DNA from: Bacteroidota bacterium
GTDB lineage: Bacteria > Bacteroidota > Bacteroidia > Chitinophagales > Chitinophagaceae
Direction of reading: 5' to 3'
NCBI GenBank assembly: GCA_023430465.1
Contig: JAEZAM010000049.1
Span: 14,375 to 78,374 of the forward strand
DNA: 64,000 bases
Shown: piece after piece, positions 25,714 to 33,049 of the stretch
How the letters are laid out: the number at the start of each line of letters is the position of its first letter
How positions within the stretch are numbered: position 1 is the stretch's first letter
Notes under the pieces: model-generated
What the model saw: the letters and a program-made list of their open reading frames with translations, nothing else
What the model was told of the DNA's origin: nothing
Database searches by the model: none
Position numbers and translations under genes: made by a program

Positions 25714-26490
25714 GTGTCTTTATCCCAATTGACAATTCGTTTCCTTGGAACAGGAACCAGCAGCGGCGTGCCGATGATAGGTTGCGACTGCGAGGTCTGC
25801 AGGTCGGAAGACCGGCGTGACAATCGCTTACGTTCCAGCATACTCGTGAGTTCTTCCACAACTACGATCGTGGTGGACACCGGACCTGATTTTCGCTACC
25901 AGATGCTGCGAACAAACACCCGCCACCTGGATGCTGTGTTGTTCACTCATCCGCATAAAGATCACATAGCCGGCCTGGATGATATCCGTGCATTCAATTT
26001 TTTTTCACAAAAAGCCATGGAGATATATGCTGATTCCATGACGGAGGAAGCACTGCGCCGTGATTTCTATTACGCCTTCAGCGATACACGGTACCCGGGT
26101 ATACCCGAACTTGATCTGCACACCATCGGCCATGAGCCGTTTATGATAGGGGATATTCCCATCACCCCCATCCTGGTATGGCACCTGCGCATGCCCGTGA
26201 TGGCTTATCGTTTTGGCGACTTCACCTACATCACAGATGCAAACCGCGTGGAGCCGCAAGAGTTGGCGAAGATCCGGGGAAGCAGGGTCCTGGTGGTAAA
26301 TGCACTTCGGAAAGAGACACATGTTTCTCATTTTACCCTGAACGAAGCGATCGCATTGACGAGGGAAGCAGGGGTGGAGGAAGCCTATTTCACCCATATA
26401 TCCCATCAGTTAGGCTTGCATGCACAGGTGGAGGGAGAACTCCCGGCAGGGATGCACCTGGCGTATGATGGGTTGGAGCTCACGATTTAA
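25714..26490 (+). CDS. MBL-fold metallohydrolase (PhnP-like phosphodiesterase family)
   Basis: A 258-residue metallo-beta-lactamase-fold protein. The metal site HPHKDHIAGLDD lies near residue 78. The opening RFLGTGTSSGVPMIGCDCEVC, with two or three cysteines, is the PhnP/RNase Z-like signature (structural zinc). Such enzymes cleave cyclic phosphodiesters. The physiological substrate here is unknown, and no phosphonate genes are nearby. There is no ATG at the 5' end: GTG at 25714 is chosen, with TTG at 25708 as the alternative. Confidence 0.88.
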   Translation: MSLSQLTIRFLGTGTSSGVPMIGCDCEVCRSEDRRDNRLRSSILVSSSTTTIVVDTGPDFRYQMLRTNTRHLDAVLFTHPHKDHIAGLDDIRAFNFFSQKAMEIYADSMTEEALRRDFYYAFSDTRYPGIPELDLHTIGHEPFMIGDIPITPILVWHLRMPVMAYRFGDFTYITDANRVEPQELAKIRGSRVLVVNALRKETHVSHFTLNEAIALTREAGVEEAYFTHISHQLGLHAQVEGELPAGMHLAYDGLELTI

Positions 26491-26510
26491 GTAGTTCATG
26501 TTTTTCTTTC

Positions 26511-26590
26511 CTGCAAAATCGCAAAGGAAGCAAAGCGCGCAAACAGGCTTTGCGTTCTTGGCTGTTTTTCTTTTGGGCTTTGCGTGAAAC
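26511..26590. repeat. Inverted GCAAAG / CTTTGCG repeat, TTTCACGCAAAG family
   Basis: The left half has several GCAAA(G) steps (26513-26543). The right half has CTTTGCG twice and ends in CTTTGCGTGAAA at 26578-26589, so the two halves can fold onto each other. The same terminal motif in direct orientation is at 27888-27898 and 31438-31449. It appears to be a decayed member of a dispersed family. Confidence 0.7.
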
Positions 26591-26608
26591 CAATTCTCAA
26601 ACCTGCCA

Positions 26609-26632
26609 GCACTAACACTTGTTAGCACTAAC
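26609..26632. promoter_or_regulatory. Candidate operator: GCACTAAC pair with GTTAGCACTAAC palindrome
   Basis: GCACTAAC occurs at 26609-26616 and 26625-26632. The second copy is half of a GTTAGCACTAAC inverted repeat (26621-26632), and CTAAC-ACTT-GTTAG is a second dyad overlapping it. A run of eight T follows. The position, about 115 bp upstream of the acyl-CoA dehydrogenase, suits a repressor site. It could also be part of a terminator. Confidence 0.4.
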
Positions 26633-26674
26633 TTTTTTTTATTATCTTGCACTGCCTTTAACGATTAATTTGCC

Positions 26675-26767
26675 ATGATCAAAAGGTTAGCGGTGTCACT
26701 GCCCTCAAAACGCAGGACACCGTTTTTATCGACACAAATACGTACGCATGAACTTCCAGACCGCTGA
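26675..26767 (+). other. Possible upstream reading frame and hairpin in the acyl-CoA dehydrogenase leader
   Basis: An ATG at 26675 opens a 30-codon frame that runs past the dehydrogenase start and stops at 26767. Inside it, CGGTGTC (26691-26697) pairs with GACACCG (26716-26722), followed by TTTTT. A terminator-like stem overlapped by a short frame in a leader is the layout of attenuation, but the peptide has no obvious regulatory codons and chance is possible. Confidence 0.25.
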
Positions 26768-27887
26768 AATCACTGAACAGGTAGCGCAGACCGCCCGCGA
26801 TTTTGCTAACCAGTATATCCGGCCACGGGTGATGGAATGGGATGAGACCCAGGAGTTTCCCATCGAAATATTTCGGGAAATGGGCAAGCTGGGCCTGATG
26901 GGTGTCCTGGTGCCCGAAGAATACGGCGGTGCCGGCCTTGGCTATTTTGAATACAAGGCGGTGATCGAAGAAATAGCAAAGGTGTGCGGTTCCATCGGGC
27001 TTAGCCTCGCTGCGCATAATTCCCTCTGCACCGGCCACATGCTGGCTTTTGGAAATGATGAGCAAAAAAAGAAATACCTGCCTGCCCTGGCCACCGCAGA
27101 AAGCATCGGTGCCTGGGGTCTGACAGAAGCCAACACCGGCAGCGATGCAGGTAATATGAAATGCACTGCAGTGAAAGAAGGTGATGAATGGGTCATCAAC
27201 GGAACAAAAAACTGGATCACGCATGGTAAAAGCTGCGATGTTGCCGTCGTTATCTGTCGCACCGGCGAGCCACGGACAAAGGATAACTCCACAGCATTCG
27301 TCGTTGAAAAAGGCACGGCGGGGTTTGGTGCAGGGAAAAAAGAAAATAAACTCGGTATGCGCGCCAGCGAAACTGCTGAGATGGTTTTCGACAATTGCCG
27401 CATACCCGATGCCAACCGACTCGGCGCGGTGGGAGAGGGTTTCAAACAAGCTATGAAAGTGCTGGATGGCGGCCGTATTTCCATCGCATCCTTATCACTT
27501 GGTATTGCAAAAGGAGCGTATGAAGCCGCGTTGAAATATTCACAGGAGCGTTACCAGTTTGATAAACCCATTTCCAGTTTCCAGGGGATTTCGTTCAAAC
27601 TCGCCGACATGGCAACCGAGATCGCCGCGGCGGAATTACTGACACTGCAGGCATGTGATCTGAAAAACCGGAAGCAGCCAATGACGAAGCAGGCGGCCAT
27701 GGCAAAATATTACGCGAGCGAAGTTGCCGTGAAAGTAGCAAATGATGCCGTTCAGGTATTTGGCGGATATGGCTATACCAAAGATTTCCCCGTAGAGAAA
27801 TATTACCGCGATGCGAAGCTGTGCACGATTGGTGAAGGGACAAGCGAGATCCAGAAGATCGTGATCTCAAGAGAAGTTTTGCGGTAA
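26748..27887 (+). CDS. Acyl-CoA dehydrogenase
   Basis: A 379-residue flavoprotein of the short/medium-chain type. FAD and substrate motifs are visible: GAWGLTEANTGSDAGNMKCTA, then NWITHGKSCDVAVVI, the quinoid-type segment VQVFGGYGYTKDFPVEKYYRDAK, and CTIGEGTSEIQKIVISREVL, where the Glu after IGEGTSE is at the usual region for the chain-length-dependent base. It introduces the alpha-beta double bond in fatty-acid or branched-chain acyl-CoA oxidation and passes electrons to ETF. The ending is standard. It converges on the MsbA-like gene with only 11 bp between the stops. Confidence 0.95.
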   Translation: MNFQTAEITEQVAQTARDFANQYIRPRVMEWDETQEFPIEIFREMGKLGLMGVLVPEEYGGAGLGYFEYKAVIEEIAKVCGSIGLSLAAHNSLCTGHMLAFGNDEQKKKYLPALATAESIGAWGLTEANTGSDAGNMKCTAVKEGDEWVINGTKNWITHGKSCDVAVVICRTGEPRTKDNSTAFVVEKGTAGFGAGKKENKLGMRASETAEMVFDNCRIPDANRLGAVGEGFKQAMKVLDGGRISIASLSLGIAKGAYEAALKYSQERYQFDKPISSFQGISFKLADMATEIAAAELLTLQACDLKNRKQPMTKQAAMAKYYASEVAVKVANDAVQVFGGYGYTKDFPVEKYYRDAKLCTIGEGTSEIQKIVISREVLR

Positions 27888-27898
27888 TTTCACGCAAA
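27888..27898. repeat. TTTCACGCAAA motif filling the whole gap between two stop codons
   Basis: The 11 bases between the acyl-CoA dehydrogenase stop and the complement of the ABC exporter stop are exactly this motif. It matches the first 11 bases of the motif at 31438-31449 and the end of the inverted repeat at 26578-26589. Confidence 0.6.
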
Positions 27899-29707
27899 TC
27901 ACTTCACTTCCTGCATATCCACCAGCCTCTTGTAAAATCCCTGCTGGCTCAGCAACTGCTCATGATTACCCCGCTCTACAATTTTTCCTTTTTGTAGCAC
28001 GATGATCTCATCTGCATGCCTTATAGTTGATAGCCGGTGAGCGATCACGATGCTGGTCCGGTTCTGCATCATATTATTGATGGCATCCTGCACCAGCCTT
28101 TCACTTTCCGTATCAAGCGATGATGTTGCTTCATCCAGTATCAGTATCGGAGGATTTTTTACCAGTGCCCGCGCAATTGTCAGCCGCTGGCGCTCACCGC
28201 CACTGAGCTTACTGCCGCGGTCCCCGATGTTCGTGTTATAACTATCTTCTTTTTGCAGGATAAACTGGTGTGCATTGGCGACCTGCGCGGCGGCTTCGAT
28301 CTCTGCATCGGTTGCTGTCTCTTTGCCCATGCGAATATTGTTGGCGATCGTGTCATTGAAGAGAATCGGCTCCTGTGTTACAATACTCATCAGGCTACGC
28401 ACCGAACGAAGGGTATAATCCTTGATATCGATGCCATCGATCAATATTTCTCCAGAGGTGACATCATGAAACCGTGGGACAAGATCAGCCAGCGTCGATT
28501 TCCCCGCACCGGAAGATCCTACCAGTGCAACTGTTTTTCCTTTTTCTATGGTAAAATTGATGTCATCCAGTATAACCGTATCCTGGTAGGCGAAGCGCAC
28601 ATTGCGAAACTCGATCTTGTTCTCAAATTGCTGCAAAACAATACCGTCAGTGTTCTCATCTACTACCACGGGCGCATTCAATACTTCATCTGCGCGACTG
28701 AGTGCCGCTGCACCGCGTTGAATATTGAAGAATGCGGTGGAGATATTTTTGCCCGGGTTGATGAGCATCGCGAAACTCGCGATGTAGGTGACCAGTTCTT
28801 CGCCTTGTAATCCCTGGCCTTCCAATACCAGCAACCCGCCGAAATAGAGGATGATTGACAATACGACCACACCCAGCAACTCCGTCATCGGTGATGCCAG
28901 GTCGCGGCGGGCCGCCATCCGCTTGCGGATCTCTGCAAGCTCGAGGTTTGCTTTTTGAAAACGTTCGCCGATGATACTTTCCACCAGGAATGCTTTGATA
29001 ACACGGAGTCCGCCCAATGTTTCATCCAGGATGGACAGCCCTTCGCCCTGCTTGTTCGCGGCGTCCATCGACTGGCGCTTCAACTTCCGGCTTACCCGAC
29101 CAATGATGAGAACAGTCAGCGGCAGCAGCACCAGCAGGAAAAGGGATAGTTGTGGTGAAATCAAGATCAGGAACACCAGGTACCCGATCACGGTCAACGG
29201 ATCTTTAATTAGCCCATCGAGCATGCCGATCACCGAGCCTTCAATTTCAGCGATGTCGTTTGTCATGCGTGACATGATATCGCCTTTTCTTTTTTCTGTA
29301 AAATACCCAATCGGCAACCGGAGGATCTTGTCATACATATCCCCACGCAGCCTTGTAACAATGGCCGTACGTATGGGAACAGATATGCGGTTGGATAAAT
29401 AAACAAATATGTTTTTCAGAAATGTGGCGGTGATGATGAAGAGACAAACTGCGGTCAGGGCAGCAATTGGCCCGCCCTCTGCCTTGATGCTATTTAATTT
29501 CCCTGCAACGAAAGAGCCGAGCACATTACTGCTGACAATCTCAGCGCCGGGTGCACTGCCTGTATCGAAAATCAGGCTGAAGAACGGAATCAGCAACCCG
29601 ATAGAAACCACACCAAAAATGGTCGCCAGCACCACGCACAGAAAATATAAAACCAGGCTTCCGCGATGTTCCCGTAAATAAAAAAGTATCCGTCCGTATT
29701 TCTTCAT
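27899..29707 (-). CDS. ABC exporter, fused permease and ATPase (MsbA-like)
   Basis: A 602-residue half-transporter starting at the ATG of MKKYGRILFYLREHRG; the frame continues 53 codons upstream but without family resemblance. Six transmembrane segments cover ~1-330. The ATPase has Walker A GSSGAGKST, signature LSGGERQR and Walker B ILDEATSSLD. It fits the lipid A/lipid or multidrug exporter class that works as a homodimer in the inner membrane. The presence of lpxC and lpxD in the window makes MsbA function plausible, but the substrate is not proven by sequence. Confidence 0.92.
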   Translation of the reverse strand: MKKYGRILFYLREHRGSLVLYFLCVVLATIFGVVSIGLLIPFFSLIFDTGSAPGAEIVSSNVLGSFVAGKLNSIKAEGGPIAALTAVCLFIITATFLKNIFVYLSNRISVPIRTAIVTRLRGDMYDKILRLPIGYFTEKRKGDIMSRMTNDIAEIEGSVIGMLDGLIKDPLTVIGYLVFLILISPQLSLFLLVLLPLTVLIIGRVSRKLKRQSMDAANKQGEGLSILDETLGGLRVIKAFLVESIIGERFQKANLELAEIRKRMAARRDLASPMTELLGVVVLSIILYFGGLLVLEGQGLQGEELVTYIASFAMLINPGKNISTAFFNIQRGAAALSRADEVLNAPVVVDENTDGIVLQQFENKIEFRNVRFAYQDTVILDDINFTIEKGKTVALVGSSGAGKSTLADLVPRFHDVTSGEILIDGIDIKDYTLRSVRSLMSIVTQEPILFNDTIANNIRMGKETATDAEIEAAAQVANAHQFILQKEDSYNTNIGDRGSKLSGGERQRLTIARALVKNPPILILDEATSSLDTESERLVQDAINNMMQNRTSIVIAHRLSTIRHADEIIVLQKGKIVERGNHEQLLSQQGFYKRLVDMQEVK

Positions 29708-29797
29708 TGCACTGTTATAATGGGTAAACGGGGCAAAGTAACTAATTTTACGGCGTCTGCCGGGTGTTAAGTGTGGCGGAACTAAATAAGGACAACT

Positions 29798-30184
29798 ATG
29801 GAAGAGGGTAAAAGACAAAAACAGATTGCAGGACTGCTCAATGAAGAGATGAACCAGATCTTTCAACGCCTCAGCTTAAGCATGATCGATGGCGGTATGG
29901 TATCGATCTCCTCCGTGAAAGTAACACCAGACCTCCTGGAAGCGAGGTTCTATCTCAGTTTTTTCCAGGTAAAGGACATAGAAGCCGCCCTGAAAAAGAT
30001 CGAGGACCGGCATCATGAGATTAAGAAAGAGCTGGCTGCCCGCGTTCGTCACCAGTTGAGAAGTATCCCGGTGCTGCGTTTTTTCCATGACGAAACCCTG
30101 GATCATGTGTTCCGGATCGAGGAACTGTTGAAGAAGATCAGTGATGAAAAACAGCAGGGTGGCCAGGCTAACCCGGAGAAATAA
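29798..30184 (+). CDS. rbfA: 30S ribosome-binding factor A
   Basis: A 128-residue RbfA with the KH-like fold: MEEGKRQKQIAGLLNEEMNQIF at the start and the conserved VSISSVKVTPDLLEARFYLSFF core. It helps mature the 5' end of 16S rRNA in the small subunit. It is divergent from the ABC exporter and is followed after 29 bp by the permease gene, which is probably co-transcribed. Confidence 0.93.
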   Translation: MEEGKRQKQIAGLLNEEMNQIFQRLSLSMIDGGMVSISSVKVTPDLLEARFYLSFFQVKDIEAALKKIEDRHHEIKKELAARVRHQLRSIPVLRFFHDETLDHVFRIEELLKKISDEKQQGGQANPEK

Positions 30185-30213
30185 CTACGCATCAGTCATC
30201 TAAATCAGCTCAT

Positions 30214-31437
30214 TTGCATTTCCTGTTTGCCTGGCGATATTTCAAAGCGAAAAAAACCACCAATGCGATCAATCTTATCGCGTGGATCAGCGTTGTAGCT
30301 ATCACCATCGGCACAGCAGCGCTCATACTTGTATTGAGCGTTTTCAACGGGCTCGAAGACCTGGTGAAATCATTGTATTCATCTTTTTACACCGACCTGA
30401 AAATATTACCCGTTTCGGGAAAAACGATCAACCTGACACCGGCGCAACTGTCAAAGCTGCGTGCAGTGAACGGCGTTGCTGACTTTTCCACCGTTCTCGA
30501 AGAGAAAGCGATCATTCAGAACGGCGAATACCAGTCGATCGTTTACGTGAAAGGAGTGGATGACCGCTACCGGGCCGTCACCGGCGTGGCCAATCACATC
30601 GTCAAAGGGCAATACGATCTTGGTACGGCGGATGATCCAAAGCTCATCCTTGGTGCTGGCGTAGAGGGAGCCCTTGGCATCCAGGCCGACATGAACCTGT
30701 TTTTTCTCCAGATATATCTTCCCCGGAAAAGCAACACGGAACAGATAGATCCGCTCAATGATATCAGTACAGACAGCATCCGGACTTCCAGTGCATTCAT
30801 GATCCAGCAGGACTTTGACAACAAATACGGGATCACTAACCTTGAGTTTGTAAGGCAGGCGCTGAAACTCGGTCCGGATGAATACAGCGGCGTGGAGATC
30901 CGCATCAGTGATCCATCAAAGGCCAAAGACGTACAGCGCGCGGTGCAAACGACATTGGGAAATGGCTATAAGGTACAGACCCGATACCAGCAGAATGAAA
31001 GCCTGTATGCTGTGATGAATATGGAGCGCTGGTTCATCTATGCAGTGCTCTGCCTTATCCTTGTGGTGGCGGCGTTCAATATGATTGGCTCACTGACCAT
31101 GCTGGTATTGGAAAAGAATAAAGACATAAGCGTGTTGTATGCATTGGGCAGCAACCGCAATTTTATCCAGCGGATATTTTTAAATGAGGGTCTGTTACTT
31201 GCGCTGATTGGCACAACTGTAGGCATGGTGCTGGCTGTGATCATTGCATGGCTGCAAATCAATTTCCATCTTGTGCCCCTGGAAGGCGGTTCATTTCTGA
31301 TCGATTATTTTCCGGTACAATTAAGGTGGGTGGACTTTGTGCTGGTGGCAGCTACGGTGTTTGTTATCGCGGTAATCGCGGCATGGCTCCCCTCGCGAAA
31401 AGCGGCCAGGCAGGAATTTTCATTGCGAAGCGAGTAG
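30214..31437 (+). CDS. FtsX-like permease (LolC/LolE-type lipoprotein release family)
   Basis: A 407-residue inner-membrane protein. One transmembrane segment lies near residues 18-45 (INLIAWISVVAITIGTAALILVLSVFNGLEDLV), followed by a ~230-residue periplasmic domain. Three C-terminal segments follow, with the FtsX signature NMIGSLTMLVLEKNKDISVLYALGS. This is the LolE layout, which extracts lipoproteins from the inner membrane with an ATPase partner; none is adjacent. The start is a TTG at 30214; no in-frame ATG lies upstream in the spacer. The stop codon is followed directly by TTTCACGCAAAG and then the hexamer array. Confidence 0.85.
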   Translation: MHFLFAWRYFKAKKTTNAINLIAWISVVAITIGTAALILVLSVFNGLEDLVKSLYSSFYTDLKILPVSGKTINLTPAQLSKLRAVNGVADFSTVLEEKAIIQNGEYQSIVYVKGVDDRYRAVTGVANHIVKGQYDLGTADDPKLILGAGVEGALGIQADMNLFFLQIYLPRKSNTEQIDPLNDISTDSIRTSSAFMIQQDFDNKYGITNLEFVRQALKLGPDEYSGVEIRISDPSKAKDVQRAVQTTLGNGYKVQTRYQQNESLYAVMNMERWFIYAVLCLILVVAAFNMIGSLTMLVLEKNKDISVLYALGSNRNFIQRIFLNEGLLLALIGTTVGMVLAVIIAWLQINFHLVPLEGGSFLIDYFPVQLRWVDFVLVAATVFVIAVIAAWLPSRKAARQEFSLRSE

Positions 31438-31449
31438 TTTCACGCAAAG
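31438..31449. repeat. TTTCACGCAAAG motif directly after a stop codon
   Basis: The motif begins on the first base after the permease stop codon and lies 7 bp from the left hexamer array. It has the same sequence as 27888-27898 and matches the inverse of 26578-26589. Confidence 0.6.
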
Positions 31450-31456
31450 TCGCTGG

Positions 31457-31493
31457 CTGAGGTTAAGGTTGAGGTTGAGGTTAAAGTTGAGGT
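31457..31493. repeat. Left hexamer array of the candidate element
   Basis: About six GGTTGA/GGTTAA units preceded by CT, of which one is degraded to AGTTGA. It is the same unit as 21221-21250, and the mirror image of 31957-31986. Confidence 0.85.
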
Positions 31494-31545
31494 CTCATCA
31501 TCTGTTTAATTTGGTTGACCATACCGTGTGAGAAATACATGAATA

Positions 31546-31968
31546 TTGGGGAGGAAAAAACTTTTAGTAGAAAGTAATAATAGGGAGGTTTGGGATGTGG
31601 GACATCATAGTTTTATAACAACTCCTGTTTGGCTGAAAAGTCAACAAGTAGTTGAAAAGGCTTATAATCTTACAAGACATTTACCTCGGTCTGAGGATTA
31701 TGCTTTAACATCTCAGATCAGAAGTGCGGCACTCAGTATTGCAGCCAATATAGCCGAGGGGTTCGGTCGGCGACATAAGAGAGATAAGATTCAGTTTTAC
31801 CATTTTGCCCGGGGCAGTTGCTTCGAGACACAGAGTCATTTATTGTGTGGTTCCGCAATTGGCTATTTTTCCAACGTTGATATAGCGGCCATATTTGACG
31901 ATATCTCAGACGTAATTCACAACATCAATAAAATCGTCAGGTTCCTCGACCTGTCAACTCAACCTTAA
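31546..31968 (+). CDS. Four-helix-bundle protein (23S rRNA intervening-sequence / S23-like family)
   Basis: A 140-codon frame. The family core is clear: VWLKSQQVVEKAYNLTRHLP, then SIAANIAEGFGRRH, then FYHFARGSCFETQSHL and a final helix VIHNINKIVRFL. These proteins are encoded in some 23S rRNA intervening sequences and in many scattered Bacteroidota loci, and a relative (Avd) is the accessory protein of diversity-generating retroelements. Their role is not settled. The frame opens with TTG at 31546; a GTG at 31597 gives a more typical ~123-residue length, and an ATG at 31539 is in another frame. The start is therefore uncertain. No reverse transcriptase is nearby. Confidence 0.8.
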   Translation: MGRKKLLVESNNREVWDVGHHSFITTPVWLKSQQVVEKAYNLTRHLPRSEDYALTSQIRSAALSIAANIAEGFGRRHKRDKIQFYHFARGSCFETQSHLLCGSAIGYFSNVDIAAIFDDISDVIHNINKIVRFLDLSTQP

Positions 31969-31986
31969 CCTCAACCTCAACCTCAG
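31957..31986. repeat. Right hexamer array of the candidate element, containing the transketolase stop
   Basis: The complement of GGTTGA/GGTTAA units, five in a row, ending CCTCAG. The TGA stop of the transketolase gene (complement at 31983-31985) lies inside the outermost unit. The four-helix gene's own stop is also within it. Confidence 0.85.
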
Positions 31987-32816
31987 TAGTCCCCCAACGT
32001 CTCAGGCAACTGCGCCAGGGCTTTTGCCAGTTGCTCATCATTGGGTGCGATGCCATGCCATTCGTGCGAACCTTCCATGAAGTCAACGCCTTTCCCCATT
32101 TCCGTGTGCATCATGATACCGACAGGCTTGCCCTTGCCCAACTGGCTTTTTGCATCTTCCAGTTTGGCCACAACATCATCCATGTCATTACCATTCATCT
32201 CAAGTGTGTGCCAGCCAAACGCGTCGAACTTCTGACGGATATTGCCAAGGCTCATCACCTTGTCCGTGGGACCATCGATTTGCTGGCCATTCCAGTCGAT
32301 GGTGGAGACCAGGTTGTCCACTTTATGGTGTGCAGCAAACATGGCGGCCTCCCAGATCTGGCCCTCATCAAGTTCGCCATCACCGTGAAGCGAGTATACG
32401 GTCGTTGTTTCTTTATTCAGTTTCTTTGTCAGGGCTGCGCCAATAGCCACACTCATACCCTGGCCCAGGGAACCGCTTGCGATACGGATACCGGGAAGAT
32501 GTTCATGCGTGGCAGGGTGACCCTGCAACCGCGAATTGATCTTGCGGAACGTGGCCAGTTCTTTCACATCAAAATAACCTGACCTCGCGAGGGCAGAATA
32601 AAATACCGGGGAAATATGACCATTGGAAAGGAAGAAAACATCCTCATTGGTCGCATTCATATTAAATGCCGGGTCATGTTTCATGACCTTAAAATACAGT
32701 GCGGTGAAAAAGTCGGCACAGCCAAGCGAACCACCCGGGTGACCGCTACTGGAGCCATGAACCATTCGCACTATATCACGCCTGATCTGGGATGCTATCT
32801 CCTTGAGTTCCGCCAT
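31983..32816 (-). CDS. Transketolase, N-terminal (thiamine pyrophosphate-binding) subunit
   Basis: A 277-residue protein from the ATG of MAELKEIASQIRRDIVRMVHG; an upstream 22-codon extension lacks family resemblance. TPP/metal motifs are present: GHPGGSLGCADFFTALYF, and GDGELDEGQIWEAAMFAAHHKVDNLVSTIDWNGQQIDG. The length and the LGDY end match the split transketolases of Bacteroidota, where a second gene supplies the C-terminal half. That partner is not next to it: the gene ends in the right hexamer array of the candidate element, and the far neighbour is a permease. The stop codon itself is made by the repeat. Confidence 0.9.
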   Translation of the reverse strand: MAELKEIASQIRRDIVRMVHGSSSGHPGGSLGCADFFTALYFKVMKHDPAFNMNATNEDVFFLSNGHISPVFYSALARSGYFDVKELATFRKINSRLQGHPATHEHLPGIRIASGSLGQGMSVAIGAALTKKLNKETTTVYSLHGDGELDEGQIWEAAMFAAHHKVDNLVSTIDWNGQQIDGPTDKVMSLGNIRQKFDAFGWHTLEMNGNDMDDVVAKLEDAKSQLGKGKPVGIMMHTEMGKGVDFMEGSHEWHGIAPNDEQLAKALAQLPETLGDY

Positions 32817-33049
32817 AAATTTTAGGGAGTTTTTAAACTTTTTGTATCTTGTTCTTTCAAAACCAATGGACTCGCTGGGCAAAAGTGCAATCTTTTCGCG
32901 AAAAAAATGTCCATCCGTGAATAATAATCTGCTCTCTTCATCCGGCAGTGGGGTGAGGCTCAGGTTATTATTGGAGTTATATTAAATAATTCCAACCTAA
33001 TGAGAGCTAACAGGTTTAGGCCTATTTTTGTACCGTAAATCCCTGCTTG

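Larger units (their letters stand above)
31457..31986. mobile_element. Candidate small inserted element: four-helix-bundle gene between inverted hexamer arrays
   Basis: The left boundary is CTGAGGTTAAGGTTGAGG and more GGTTGA-type units to 31493. The right boundary (31957-31986) is the reverse complement type and also begins, read inward, with CTGAGGTTGAGGTTGAGG. The ~530 bp between contain one gene whose codon use is visibly richer in A and T than the genes on both sides. Both outer ends carry the same CTGAGGTT. No transposase is present and no target duplication was found (CGCTGG on the left and TAGTCC on the right). A mobile or repeat-borne cassette is therefore inference. Confidence 0.45.

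Noticed and set aside
31546..31968. Diversity-generating retroelement (Avd-like protein)
   Set aside because: No reverse transcriptase, template repeat or variable-repeat target gene is nearby.
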